A stretch of DNA of 64,000 bases, taken from the NCBI GenBank assembly GCA_002633005.1, contig NMRA01000802.1:1-64000 (forward strand), read 5' to 3'. Positions 33,045-46,356 of the stretch are shown here, one piece after another. The notes under the pieces are model-generated. The model saw only the letters and a program-made list of their open reading frames with translations, was not told the origin of the DNA and searched no databases. Source of the stretch: Phoronis australis (lineage: Eukaryota > Phoronida > Phoronidae). The position numbers were made by a program, and so were the translations under genes. How positions within the stretch are numbered: the first letter of the stretch is position 1; the number at the start of each line of letters is the position of its first letter.

Positions 33045-36000
33045 ACTGCACTAACACTCAGATAGAAGTTTTACCTAGTCACCAAAGTAAAAGTCTGCAA
33101 GTTATTGTCAAATGCACGTGCTATCATAGACTATAGTACATGGACCGCCAACTCCGTATATTTTCAATGGACGAAATCTGTGATCTTACGCATCAGCCCT
33201 GACGTCACTTTCCACTAGCGACACCAGGCAAAATTAGCAAGGTTTAATTCTGGCAAGTACGTCGTCTGCTAACCGTGGTCATTTCGTCGGGATTTGGATT
33301 GGCCATTTTACTTAACCCACATCCGTGTTTAAATAAATTGAACGCTCGTAAACGTAAACTTTTTAAATAAAGCTCACATTAATAACCCCAAAATAACGAC
33401 CAGGCCTGCTCAAAAACCAATCTCGCACTTCAACAGGAGTTTAATTGACGTTTCATTTTAAGCTCAAATGCACGCCCGTGCCGCTCAAAATTTCTGGACT
33501 CAACTGTTGGAAGAACTTGAACAACGTTTCAATGTCGATATTGGTTTGTACTAGACAGTGAAATACTGAGATGCGAGTTTTTCCCGTCACAATACAATAA
33601 CCGGAAACTGAAATTGGTAATTTAGGAGAGTGGAGTCTCCTCTATGGTACTACCCAAGGAAATGTCGGAGATGCGAATGTGTTGTCTTTAATTTATGCTG
33701 CCATAAAACTTTTGTAATATATAAGCTCTGATTATTGTAAATATAGATCATTTGACACAAAATACTGTAATCCTAGATAACCTGTGATTGTCATTTTGTT
33801 ATTCGTCGCCTTCCGGTCACATGTAGATATAATGTCTAATTCAGTTACGTTCAGTTGCCACATGTCTTCCGGTGGAAGCGTTAACGCAGGACGCAGTAAA
33901 TGCAAGTTCCTGGAAACTGAAAGCTTGGTACATAATTAAGCCAGCGGGAAATCAACATGATAACAACGTTCTTCTCTATCACTGTTTGGTTGACATGTCG
34001 TGCTTTTGTCATATATGTATTAAATGCGACAAACATAGAATTCCACTCGTTTAATCTGTCTCAAGAATAGGCAAGTTGTTGTGTTTTGGGAATTATTGAT
34101 ACAAAGTTTGGTTATCTGTTGAAAAATACATATACAGATTTGATATGATTTTGTTCACATTTGAAAGCTTACAAAGCCTTTCTTTACAGAGTCGAGATAG
34201 ATCGAGTTGATGCATACCTAATCTTAAGAAAATGTGTGATTTCTGTCCTAGCTGTGCTGAGAAATTCAGTCAATCAGCGAGTGGCAAACAGAACTAGTCC
34301 TTAGTTCGATTTAAGACGTATTTTGAATACCGTGAACAAGAGATGCGATGAAGACGATTGCCAAGATATCAGTGCCTATCCAAATAGCCTTAATATTTAA
34401 TCAACGGGATAATCTAAGTATTTCATTTTACTCCAAAAAATGATTAGCCCCTCAAATACGTTGCAAAAGCTGATATTACGATGTAGTAATGTACATGATA
34501 ACGTCACACGGAAATGAATGAAATTCGTATCGACAAAGCGTGCTTCTAAAAATGCCGGTCTATCCCCAGCGTCGTTCCCAAGCCTCAAGATGGCAATGAT
34601 CGGTTTAAACGCTCGGTGACGAAAAATTCATTCACTGGTCAGAATTCTGACATATTTTTACTGAAATCTCCGGAATATCACGTGTGATATTAAGTTATAT
34701 CGTATCTGCTGTAGGAAATACAAAGAAATCGAAATGAGCGGTATACATGCATCAATCTAGGGTTAGTTCATTGAAAATTTGATGTACATGTATTCGAATT
34801 CAAAAGCAGGATAATTCAAATGGTGCTTTCAATAAAACAGAATTGACAATAAGTACACGATCGTCTTTTATTTCAATCAATAACGAAAACAATATCTTTT
34901 GCTTTCGACTCACATTGTTAGCAACAATAACGCCTGTGACAAGAGTTAAAATCTGCGTTTGCGTCTTGCTTAGTTTCTGAAAAAAGTAATCAAATCTATC
35001 ACGACAAAGAAGTAAGGAGCAAAATCTTCACGAACTTGTATTTACGTATTAAGAGATACATAACCGTTTTAAGGTTTTTTGTGTCGCTTTTGTCAATGGT
35101 GAACGTAGTCTTCGGCCAATTAGCGCGCAGAAAGGATATCTCCTCATTGTGCCTCAAATGGCTAATTCAATCGACGCCTTAAGGGTTAGGGACGAGGCTG
35201 CCAGGGTTGCAAAAAAGATTGCACAGATCTCCTTGTAGTGTTAAAGAATGTTTATAAATATTGTATACTTTTGAAACACTTTGCTAAATACATGTAAACC
35301 TATAGATTTGAATGATACGAAAGTGTTACAATTGTTGTGTTACTTTTGTGACTCTTACTGTTAAACTCAATGAAGTTTAGCTGACTTTAGTTGACAGGGC
35401 CGTTACAAAAGGCAAATTAAGAACAATAAAATGTGAGGACAAAAATATATTCAAAAGAGAATATGCAAAATTGCTGAACGATTGTTTGCTGAAAGGTCAC
35501 TTTAAAGTACATGTACAAACAAAGTATATATTTGCCGTATCAGATCAGTACATGTTTTTGTATGCGAGGGTGTATATGTGTGCCCTATTTTGTGATGATC
35601 CTCAAGTTTGCTTACATTTCCTTCTGTAAATATCACCGAGGGGTGTGCCTCTCGGTTACATCACACGAGAGCAGGACAGCGGGGGTGGCTGAAGAGAACA
35701 AAGGGAACCTGTTGTATCAACAAGATAATCATGATGCGTTATTAAGTGTTTTCCAAACAGCTGTTGCACCGTCTCTTATTAGGAATTCAAAGATAATATT
35801 GTACGCACCTTGAGCAAATTTTAGACTTAGGATTGGACGGCAATTTATTTAACAAGTCACTGTAATGTCTTAGTGAAGCACGATGTTATGGAAGGTCCGC
35901 CACCCATTCTTCGGATAAAATATGCAAAAAAACTTACAAGGTTGGAGTCTAACACCATCTATAGTGAATTCAGACAAACGAAACAATCAAACAGACTCAC

Positions 36001-36089
36001 ATTTTGCCACTTTATATCTTTCCTAATATTCCATTCTTAACTTTAATTATTGTCTTTAATTACTGAATGTCAAGGTTCGGTATGCTCAG
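33045..36089. other. Non-coding, no gene recognised
   Basis: The short repeat at 33121-33180 mirrors 13074-13125. Elsewhere no ORF is convincing on either strand (a 100-codon ORF at 35511-35813 is motif-free). Confidence 0.4.
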
Positions 36090-36500
36090 GGAACAGAGCG
36101 TTTTGCTCAGATTCCCCGCAGAAAGCACTTGGCACGAGGGTTCACGTGCACACCGCAATAACTTGTAGTTGTCTAGGTGAAACCGTGGCGACTGGTATAA
36201 GTGTAGGGCCTGGGCAGTCGAAAAAAAACAAGACATAACGAGACATATTGAAATGACAAATTTAAGAGAATCTTTGTCAACAACGCTGTGGTGTCCCTGG
36301 CCATGACAGTATGTGAAAATTTCAGTGAATGAATCTGCCATTTTTGAAATAAAATGTTCTGAATTTAGCCATAATTGGACACTTTTCAAGGATGTCTCTC
36401 AGAGGGTCATTCAACAATGGAAGAACTAACTGTCATTCTTTTCCAGGTTTTCAATGATACAGCCTGTCATAATAAAGGGCCCCCGGAGCAATTGTCTCCC
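36090..36500 (+). repeat. Dispersed repeat family C, copy 2
   Basis: Homologous to 23114-23200 in its first part ('CGTGGCGACTGGTATAAGTG', GGGCAGTCGAAAAAAAACAA). It ends near 'AAATCCGGCACTGCC' (36506-36520), an inverted counterpart of the CAGGGCCGCAG start of copy 1. Confidence 0.55.
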
Positions 36501-36529
36501 TACAAATCCGGCACTGCCATCCCTTCACG

Positions 36530-38401
36530 AAGTGAAATAGAAAAATAATAGATGTGAGACTGTACTGAAAAAACAGCATTGGCCGACGTTAAAAGGATGG
36601 AAGATTGAAGAACTTGAGACCACTCTTTTTGAATCACAAAAACATATTCTTGGTGGTTTCCCAACGATTAAGGACACTTACCACAGATGATTCCAAGAAT
36701 ACTATCTTTTGTCAAGAACGTCTTTAAGAATGCATTGTCGATTAAGAGGGAGCTATCTGGAGGAAACTCCCACACGTCGATAACACTGTCGCTGTATGAT
36801 GTTTGATGTGTGCTTGTTTTAAGGATTAAGTAATGATATGGCAATTGTAAACACATATTTCTGCCATTTTGGAGAGGTAATGCATCTCATGAACCGTAAC
36901 TAGCTACCTTTCTTTGTGAGTGAAACTCATTTTTATCGAAGTATGGAGAAGTTATTGACATGCGTTTCTATTACTTTCCTCTGCTATACGTTATGCCGTT
37001 GTAGAGACAAATGTTATGTAAAACTGTCCATATTTGGCTGACTGCGGAACGTCATATTATCAATGATATCGGTTTGATACAAAACTAACAAACATACTGC
37101 ATGTATGGTCTATACACTGTTCTCCAAAACGCATTAAGAAGTGAGTTTTTAAAATTTTCCTCTGTTGCGAGAGGAGTATCAAAAGTATGCGTGATTTCCA
37201 TAAACAATCAAAAGTTGATCAAATACATGTATGATTAAAATAAACCGAAAACGAAATAGTTTTTTTGAAAACTGTCGCAGGGTTTTTGAAATTCCGAACA
37301 TGGCTATCAATATCTAGTGAATATTGATGCCGCTATTCTGATATGAATGTAATTTTTGCCCACTTCCATAGGACTTACGTTTCCACGATGGACATTTTCT
37401 CTCCCTTTTAGCGGAATCACTTCTCATTGTATTTGTGTTTTGGGACGAAGATTTTAAACAACAGTGTGTTTCAGAGTTATGATGCACACCGTCAACTCAT
37501 TTCCCGTGCCTTGCTATGATCCTTGCTCAAGGGAAATTATTTATAGTGCAGTTAACGTCATTTTTGCTTCACGTTAAATGTCCAGAATGGTGATCGACAC
37601 GGTTGTGCAAATAAACTACCTAATTAGTGTAATCATTATCAAATCGTTGCACACACGCGATAACAAATATACTGTCACACTTTGCTTCCGTTGAAGTTGA
37701 GTGATTTTGGTATGCAGTCTTTCTGACGAGCCACTAAATCATTACGATAGGCCATCCCAGGTGGTTCGTTAAGCTTTTATGGAATGCATGTCGGTTGGGA
37801 TGTCTACAGTCAATAAAAATTTTCTGACTTGAAGCAGAGAAGAAATCCCAATTGTTTTTGGTATTTCTAGCTTACGGCGCTTTTGCCTTTGTCTACTACT
37901 GTGATACTACCAACGGACTCTCGTCGAATGTGGTTATGTCAAGAGAAGCTATAATTCGCATACATGTAATATCGCCATTTTAACTTAGGTAACGTAGGGC
38001 ATACATGTACGTCAATGTTTGCTACAGTCTCTGCTGCAAGCCTTGCTCGGGGATTCTTCGAGCGACAGATTAGATATTGTTGCTGGAGAGATGAAGTGCC
38101 GTTCACTGGCTCTAAGTCTGGGGGTGGGTCCGTAACGCTAGTCACTCGCGAGAAACTAAACTTGAGAAATCTTATTTGGCTCATGAAACGCAATTGAATC
38201 CAGTGATTTTCCTGCAATTCAATATTGTAATTGCTCTGTCCTTTCATTTCAGTGGCGGTTACTCGAGCGGTGTACGTTTACTGTCTTCTAGTCTATAGAT
38301 AGCTTAGGTACTCAGCTTACTCGCGAAACTTTCAGTAACGATATCGTGACATGCGAGTAACTCAAGGGTGATACTGCCAAACTCGCAACTTCATACTAGC
38401 C
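36530..38401. other. Non-coding, no gene recognised
   Basis: No exon or element boundary supported; TACATGTA at 37226, 37962 and 38003. Confidence 0.4.
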
Positions 38402-38405
38402 TTAA

Positions 38406-40355
38406 AGGAGAATGCCACCCGATTTAAATAGTCTTTTTTACCGTCTTAGTCGGTCTATATCCACATCACTTCGTATACATCGATCTTACCTAGCCGAGAG
38501 GTGTCGCGTTGTGAGGAAGCTGAGAAACGACGCAGCGACGTCAGTGGTTCTTCGGCAGAGTGGTGCCGCTATGCTGTGGCGTATCGTTACCCGTTGTGCG
38601 AACTATGAAGCTGCGAGGAAAGCGGCTATATCGTCTTCCGATTTTCTTGGGAGCCCATAATGCTTCGGAAGTGGCTCGTGGTAGTGAAGAATGAAAAGTG
38701 AGCCGTTAATACCAAGTATGAGGCCATGAAACTTATCCGTGTCTGTGAGTGGCCTGCATTTCGTCGGATCGGTTGTTGGTCAGTTTTTGATTATGGGGAA
38801 TTGTAGTTGGCCATGAAAACATAAACAATTACAATGAATTCAAAGCGTGAGAACAAACATGTAACGTTTTATATAACCTGTTTAATGACTGTCTCGTTCG
38901 TGAGGCTTCTGTTTGGTCCTCTGGGTGTAGGATGTTTTCGCCAGTTTTTTTCCGGCTCAGCCCTGAAAAAGTCGTAAGTAAACCCATTTTAGATGCGGTC
39001 TTAAATCAGGATTGTCCGTGAGACTCATTTGCGCTTCTCCAAGAATTCGTTTCACCTGCGGAATTTCGTGGCAGCAAGCGCAAGCGTCAGTCGCTTCCAT
39101 TACCGTGCGGTTAGCTCCTGGACAAGTCATTCAATCGGTTTTTGGAACTATTCATATGTTTTGTTGTCTGTACTCGTTCACGGAGCCTCTCTATTATTTG
39201 ATCATCAATGTATTCCTGCGAAACCTAACCTTCAGCCTGTGAGGTCTTCGTCACGATTGCGAGTTGCCACGTTAACGTTTAAATTTTGCGTTCTGTTTCA
39301 AAAGGAACTATTCTCACCCTAACAAATGCTTATATTAAACTGAAACAAAGTCTGTCTCATTTGATAAAGTTTGTAATGCCTTGGAGTGTTCGAGAGTGAA
39401 AATGTTTTGAGAAGCCAGCAAGGAATAAATCAGTGCGTTACCGGCTTTAGATGTACACTAATTAACTAATTGACCGGGCACCGAGGCCGCTTGTGAGCGC
39501 ATGCTCAATGTTTGTTGACAGATAGCTGTTGTGAAACAATAATTCGATTTTATATCCTATGGCCAGATGTTAAAGGAATCTTTATTTAGACATTCATATA
39601 CATTATTCAAATCATTGTTACTGTAAAACTTTTGCCCTGATGGTTCTGTGAAAGGATAAGCTGACTTCGCGGCCCCGACGAGCTAGTAAGTAGATTTGCA
39701 GTTTCCCGGCTAATTCACCTAAATAATCAGCGTGCACATTTTTTTTTCTTTGGTTCATTAGTATAGCCTTTTCGTGACTGGAAGTTTAGTTTCCAACTTT
39801 GACTGATTTATGTTCTTATGTTCCACAGTGATGTCTTGAATCAGGCCGCGATGGGCCAGATTGTTCCGAGCCACTGGCCGGGATAGCAAGCGTTTTAAGT
39901 GTTTAGAACTGAAAAATCGCAAGTCTAAATTTACAACACGCAGCAATGTTAGCCTGTCTGCATTTCAGCGAACAGACCCCAAACTCCCGCGACCGACCTT
40001 GGTAAATTGGCCAACTGAACATTGTAGGTTACGGTACGTTGAGATACCTAAAAGTCCGTAACAGCGAAATATAATAACACGTTTTTTCAATATTCCGATG
40101 TATTTGTAAGGGTTTTAAATCGAATTTTGATGATTTATTGGTGTAAAACGATGAATTCAAGCGATAGGCTGACACCAGTAAGGATGTTGTGAACTGCTTA
40201 ACAGACTGCATTTGAACCTCTGACGTCATTGGTTAATTTCAACACCTACGTCTGCCGTCAGGTGTCAGGCAAAAGAGCTGTACTTGCTGTTATTGACTGG
40301 AACTACTCGATCTAAATTGATACTAAATAGGTTGTTTTTTGGGTGGCATTCTCCC
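38406..40355. mobile_element. TTAA-flanked DNA element, 1.95 kb (Kolobok/piggyBac-like, non-autonomous)
   Basis: The left end AGGAGAATGCCACCC and the right end (reverse complement GGGAGAATGCCACCC) form a 15-bp inverted repeat with one mismatch. TTAA lies directly outside each end (38402-38405 and 40356-40359). TTAA duplication with GGG/AGG-type ends is characteristic of Kolobok and piggyBac superfamilies. Internal ORFs (38412-38660, 39012-39322, 39758-39946 minus, 40029-40229 minus) are short and show no DDE, THAP or other transposase motif, so the copy is probably non-autonomous. Its length suggests deletion from an autonomous parent or captured sequence. Confidence 0.75.
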
Positions 40356-40359
40356 TTAA

Positions 40360-43085
40360 TGAACGTACCCTGTTCTGTTAACTAAAAGTTGGTGGAAACA
40401 CGTAAATTTGACCAATAAGACGACTAAACCTCAAACTTTCCCATTTGTGTGTGTTACGCATCAAAGCGAACCACTGTTTTTAATCCTGGTACAAAGTAAA
40501 CCCTTTAGCCGCGGGTGTTTGTGTTCTCAATCAATAGTCGCTTAAGTATTTAATCCCTGTCACCGAAGAAATCTCAAACAGTTGTCAAATGCAAATGGCC
40601 TCAGTTTGAACGCCGTCGCTGAGCGCGTGCGCACAGTGTTTTTTCACGTCATGCCTTTTGACGTCCCAAAAACAGCACGGCGGTGTTGGAAAATTTGTGT
40701 CATTAGGAAAAAGAGGGAGACGTCCTTTAGGACTGAGTCAGAAAGAGAACACGAACGAAAGAATTACGTGCAAACCAGAAGACGGGCCAGGCATACAATT
40801 AGATGCCCCGTCTCAGTGAGTCCGGCAGATATTGCAGAATGAACTGGATGTTTTCCAACAACCATTGGGCTATCTTGACAAGGTTTTATAGCGGATCGGC
40901 TACCAATTAAGTTAATATTTACCCGCGGAACCAGATCAGTGTTCGATGTCAATAAGATTTCAGTTTCTGCCTGCTCTAGTTTGACGTTACTCCGTCACTT
41001 CCCGTTGCATATAGGTCAGGTAGTGCTCTTAATAATTAATTCATGTAACCAGTCAACCGTTTGTCAACAAGGGTGCGGGACGCTCCCGAGAGCTAGGAGA
41101 GTTTAAGTAAGTACAAAACGGAATCTTAAAACCTGGCAACGGATTTATCACTGTATTCAGTTAATGAGCAAACAACGTGATAAGTCATAAGTACGTTAAC
41201 CACACAAAACAAAAAACCCGTTTGATATTGTAATCTTGCAATAGAAAGTTTAGCAGCGCTTGATGCTCATCATGTACATTGTAGTTATCTGTGCAATTAA
41301 AATATTTATTAATTTAACTGTAATCATTGGCAAGTACAGACATACAATTAAACTTTAAAGTTAAACTACTAACAAATAAATTATTTAAGATGCAACAGAA
41401 TATATATAATACAAATTCACGTTCATATACACCCACTTCGTAGAGTACACAACAAAATATGTGGCAAATCTAAAGATGGAAACAAAGACGCTTAAACCTA
41501 AGCTAACAGAAATTCTATTTCCAGCGTGAGTCTCGAGAAAATTGTATTTTCTGTAAAAATTGAAATATGGAATATATTGAGATCCACTGAGCTACAGCTT
41601 AAGAGGTACCTGCGTGATTTTCTGTATAAAAGCTGCAGTTTATAATTACAAGTACGATAATGAGTCTTCTTGATTCAGAGATCTATAACTATACACAGCT
41701 ATTATACACAAAAATAATATGGAGTACAATCGAAAAAATTGTAAGTTACCGCTCTGTTTCCATTCTAGTGTAAACGGTATTCACCAAAACTTTTGTACTA
41801 AAACTAAGAGATTCAGTTTAACACACACTATTAAATCAGGAAGTGATTATCGACATCTCTGCAATATTTGTTGTTGCTTGTTGATGTGGAAAACGTTGGC
41901 GAGGGAGCACCAATTAACACCCACGATGACGGAATCTGACAACATCCGGCGGAGTATGGCATTATGGGTACCATGACTGAAACGGGAAATGCGTCAGTAT
42001 ATTACATGTATCTCTGCCGAGCGAAAAATTACAACAGTTTTATACAACAACCTTACATGAAGTCTCATCTTCAAGTTGTGTCATGAAATTAACATTTCAT
42101 TTAAAGCGTTTCAGTTATAAAACATTGCAAAACTTTATAATACTCTATGAATTATTTATTTATTTTAATGTATCTTGTGGACAATTAAACACTGGTTGTC
42201 TAATTAAGGATATTTAAGTGACCATTCGACCCAGCGTTTACACTTGATAATGAAATATTTTAAAACTTTGCTATATAATTGTTAAAATCTGTTGCACTTT
42301 TCAATCAAGCCTCCGGAGTCCAAGTTTAAATAGATTCAAGTGAATCACTAGCTTTAATTAACTACGACAGGTAGTTAAATCAATAACAGCCTACAAGCAC
42401 TGACAATGTCTCAAACTGTTGCTCTGTTAACACCAGAAAATAGTAATTCGATTTTCGACATTCACTGGCGCGTCTGCTTTTCCCAGTGAATGTTTCATCT
42501 TTGACGAAATAGCTTTACTGTAATAACAGGAATGATAGGCATAGAAATGTCAGTATTATAAAAGGCTGGAAGAATTACCGATCCCGCACCAGTTACCCAC
42601 ATACAGTGTGTGTACATGTATATTCCACCATTACGATTACCGCCAAGTGGTGTGCTTGTACTCCTGCGTGGCAGTTTCTTTTCGAGATCTTAACGAGGAC
42701 TCAATTTTTCTGTATTTTCTTAACGAGAACCACTTAAAATTATTCACTAGAGACAAAGTGGGGTTAGCGGAAAACTTACATGTAATTGTTGCCATCTAAA
42801 TTAACATTTGCTGTCTCGCATGATACTGCGTTCTATCATGGGTTCTATCGTGACTTACACATGACCGTTGCCTCACGGTGGTATTGCGTACAAAGATTAC
42901 CAGCATTTTGAACATATAAACATGTAATAAATTGTATGTTTACCCACGTGGTCCTAGTTCTTGCATGTATCAGTGGCACAATTTCGCAGCATCGTTAGAA
43001 AGGTTTGAAAATGAGGTGTGTGATAAATATCTGCTACAGCTACGTATTTTGCACGCCATGAAGCGATGTGATCAGCACGAGACCA
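40360..43085. other. Non-coding, no gene recognised
   Basis: An 86-codon Arg/Lys-rich ORF at 40582-40842 has no recognisable domain. TACATGTA at 42004, 42614 and 42778. Confidence 0.4.
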
Positions 43086-43522
43086 ATGGCCTGTTGCATA
43101 AAACGGTCCCAAATAGTGACACAACTAAGTTATCTAAATCTACTGCGTATTTGTGGACTTGTGAAAACACTGATTGTCCTTTCTTGTGCTGTTTTAGTTT
43201 CATTACTAAGTAAATGTTTGGCTTTGGTACAAATGGAGAGTGAACTAGACGCTAAATTCTCAATGCTATAGAAAATGTATAGGATATTTTCATGGCGCAA
43301 CGCTCTTAAATTAAGGACTAAGTCCCTGTTTATTTTCACCGAATTCAGGGCTCACGTTTTAGTTATAATGTTAGAAAATGCCTTTAGTCAAAAAGGAGAT
43401 CATAATAAATATGAAATGATAGAAAAATATTACATCTGTGAGTAAACAAAGACACAAATAGGCAAAAGATTTAGGAAATTTAGTTGAGTTCTTATTTGGG
43501 ACTGTTCCATGCAACCCGGCAT
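43086..43522. mobile_element. Foldback/MITE with ~80-bp inverted arms
   Basis: 43086-43165 and 43440-43522 are imperfect reverse complements. Shared blocks, read in the left arm: TTGCAT, TCCCAAATA, CAACTAA, CTAAATCT and GCGTATTTGTG. The ~275-bp centre is unique. The apparent ORFs in both arms are shadows of each other. Confidence 0.7.
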
Positions 43523-45581
43523 AGGAGCCTTTTTCTCGGAAGAATCTTGGCAAAACGGTGTTTGTATCTTTTGACTTTGGCTTTTAGTCTGCTACAAATT
43601 TTTATATTGTGGCTTCGAGTTAGTTGTAGACAGATTTTCAGACTTTAATTAAGCCTTAGCCTCATTTTGTGAAACAGGCTAAGCCATCCGTAAACTGATT
43701 TTAGCCAATACATGTAAATAATGAATCCTTCGAGAACCAGTCCCTTGGTACGATACACATAATAGCTCTGACTAATAAACACGCTTTGGTAGTTTTCTTT
43801 TCGTATATCATTTGTATACTCAAAAAAATAACTAAGCAAAGGTTTACGACACTATTTGACTCTGGTACGAATTCAAGGTACGAGGTAACCGGTGATGGGA
43901 ATCCTACCGAAAAGAAGTAACCGCTGACTACGACGAAATATAATTCAGAAACAAAAACAAGACACCGAGACACGTCTACTACGGTTATATAGACTCTAAT
44001 GCCTGGTGAATACTGTAGGTGGAGCTAGTTTTCCAAATGCGTTGGGACAAATGTGACCTTTACCCAATATTGCTATGAAGAGTGCGAAAATGTACTTGTA
44101 TAGTGCTTATGGAGATTTCCTGGTAAGTTTTATTACCTACTTCAGTTTATAGAAATGATATAAACTCACTAGTCATTCTAATATAAAGAATTTCGTGAAA
44201 AACACACTCAAATTTTAAATTTCAAATCTTAGAAGTATTTAAGCTCACTGTTTTTTCAGAAAGATTCGAACGCACAGTCAAAAAATTTTGGAAGATGATT
44301 GATTCGTTATAATTTAATACAACTTCTCTCCATAGCCTCGAGGCCAATAATTTGGTCAAGTTGCAAAAATAACTAGAAAAATTCCCAAAACGACTTCAAA
44401 ATGACCGGCGTCAAATTTGTTTGCTATCGCTCTCCGATGATGAACGCCAGTTGACCGTCAGTTGGATTGACGTGACTCATTTTATTGATAACTTGGCTTA
44501 AGTTAATTACATAAAATAACAAGATTATTCATAGCAGGGATCTGCAACATTATAGCCCGTGAAGCACATAATCATTTACCTTCAGGAAAGGAGTTTCCAT
44601 ATTTGATTTTATCGTTTTGCCGCAATTCTTCAAACTTATGTAGAATCTGTGGATTTATCATCTTAAAGGTACTGCTCTGAAATTCCCTGGCAGTGATACC
44701 CGGACAAAGCTTGATTATACTAGAAAATGCATGTTTTTTCGCAGTCTCGGTTCTTTTTTAATAGATAATAATCGGAAATGTCATAATGGCGTCTTGTATC
44801 TGGCTCACTTCCGAAAAGTCTTGTCCGTTCATGCGTCATGGCTTAGAAAGTAATCGCTTAAAGTAATTCAAGTCCGAGAAACAGTACTAAAACTAATATT
44901 AGTTAACCCCATCTGTCATTTAGATAAATAATACCCACATAAGTTTTCGGTGTCTCCTAATCAATTAACCACCTTCGTTGAATATTCTTTTAATAGTTTC
45001 CATTGGCTACGTGGTAATGTGGATGACAAATCCATATAGGCAATCGTTGTGCAATAAATGTGAGATAACTCGGCTGTAATGTATACACGTTATACAGGCA
45101 ATATTAATCTTGATAAATTACGTTAACCTTCAAACTCTGAGAGCAGCTACTTATGGCCAGATGGTCACGGTCTGCATACGATGCATTAAGGGTAATTGTA
45201 CCACCATGAATTTTTATGGGTTACTTTTTAAAATCAAAATGGTGGGGAATAAGGACTTTTACAAATCAATAAATACGTTCACACATTAATATACGGCCTT
45301 GTAGGTATAGTGTACATGTATAGACAAGTACTGCGTTATCATACTGAAATATTTTGCCCACATGTATTTTAAGAACGTGTCCGATTTACAGAAAAGCCGT
45401 GTTTTTAGACATTCATGCAATATTATATCTCGATGAAAAACGCCTGTGATTACAGCAACATTTTTTCATAAATAGAAGATTTTTAAAATAATTATTTGTG
45501 CCACTTTGTGTATGTACAGTACGCCTGACTCAATATTTACTTGTTTCGCTGTGATTCCACTACAGGTGAGATAATTGATAT
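43523..45581. other. Non-coding; possible downstream part of the IB-domain gene
   Basis: If the minus-strand IB-domain exon is spliced, its next exons should lie to the left, here or beyond. I find no obvious acceptor-plus-Cys-rich exon by reading. Confidence 0.35.
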
Positions 45582-45599
45582 TTACATATATATAAATAC

Positions 45600-45953
45600 C
45601 TCATTACTTCTTTCTTTAATGCAAATCGCGTTCCCTTCCAAGAACGCCAGCATTTCGTTGTCCTCTGCCGTTGGTAGAGGCGCGCACTGCAGACCGGTAG
45701 CACAGTATGGTTCGTACACCCCACATCTCTCTCCTGTTTTTCGTGCGCAGACGGGACAGCAAGGGCACGCGCCAGGGCCTTGGATTATTTCGCAGTCGTC
45801 CAGTTTTGGACATTTCTTCAGGTCACATTTGGGACAACCCTTGAAATATTTGTTGTAAAAGTCTTCATCAGCTCCATCGATAGCACGTCCTAGAACTTTA
45901 CACGACAAAGCGACGGTCAACACCACTGCCAGCAATACCCATGTGTACGTCAT
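45600..45953 (-). CDS. Secreted IGFBP N-terminal (IB) domain protein, exon 1
   Basis: The ATG at 45953-45951 opens a hydrophobic signal peptide (~residues 1-22, WVLLAVVLTVALSC core). A 12-cysteine domain follows, Cys at 40, 43, 48, 54, 63, 65, 66, 69, 77, 84, 90 and 111. The ACPCCPVCA segment corresponds to the family GCGCCxxC signature, and CATGLQC matches its C-terminal subdomain. The IB domain binds insulin/IGF-like peptides in IGFBPs and is also found in single-IB-domain secreted proteins, CCN and HtrA proteins. The frame continues only five codons further to a stop at 45582. An AG|GTATTT donor at 45600/45599 lets the exon end in phase 0 after residue 118, so further exons may follow. I see no polyadenylation signal close to the stop, which favours splicing. 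It may be a single-domain secreted binder or the start of a longer protein. Confidence 0.85.
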
Positions 45954-46340
45954 GACGCGAGAAGAAATAGAAATTGGTTATATGCAATATCTAATATTGA
46001 TATGTGCTCACGGATACCAATACTGCGACAGTCTGATCGCTGCAGTCTATTATAAGCGGCAAAGATCTCGTAAGCGGAAACTATTACAAGTGCTCAGAAA
46101 GCTGTTAACATAAGCAGCGTCAGTACCTCGGTGACGAAACGCGCTTCTTTCCGGTGCAGAATATACTATGGTGAAATTGTCTAAACACCAGTACTTAAAT
46201 GAATCACAAAGAAGTTTTACGCCAAAACCAGTCGCACCTAGTACACACTACTTTTGACACATAAGTTTTGAATTCGCTCCCGATACCGACACTTCACGAG
46301 CTCTGGCTTTGACTTAGTCAGATTTCCTCCAATGTCGAGC

Positions 46341-46356
46341 CTTTTATACTTTTATA
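46341..46356 (-). promoter_or_regulatory. Tandem TATA boxes upstream of the IB-domain gene
   Basis: On the minus strand TATAAAAG occurs twice in succession (46356-46349 and 46348-46341), ~390 bp upstream of the ATG at 45953. Transcription would start near 46310-46318, giving a ~360-nt 5' UTR. Position and strand fit the neighbouring gene; no other gene is nearby. Confidence 0.5.
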
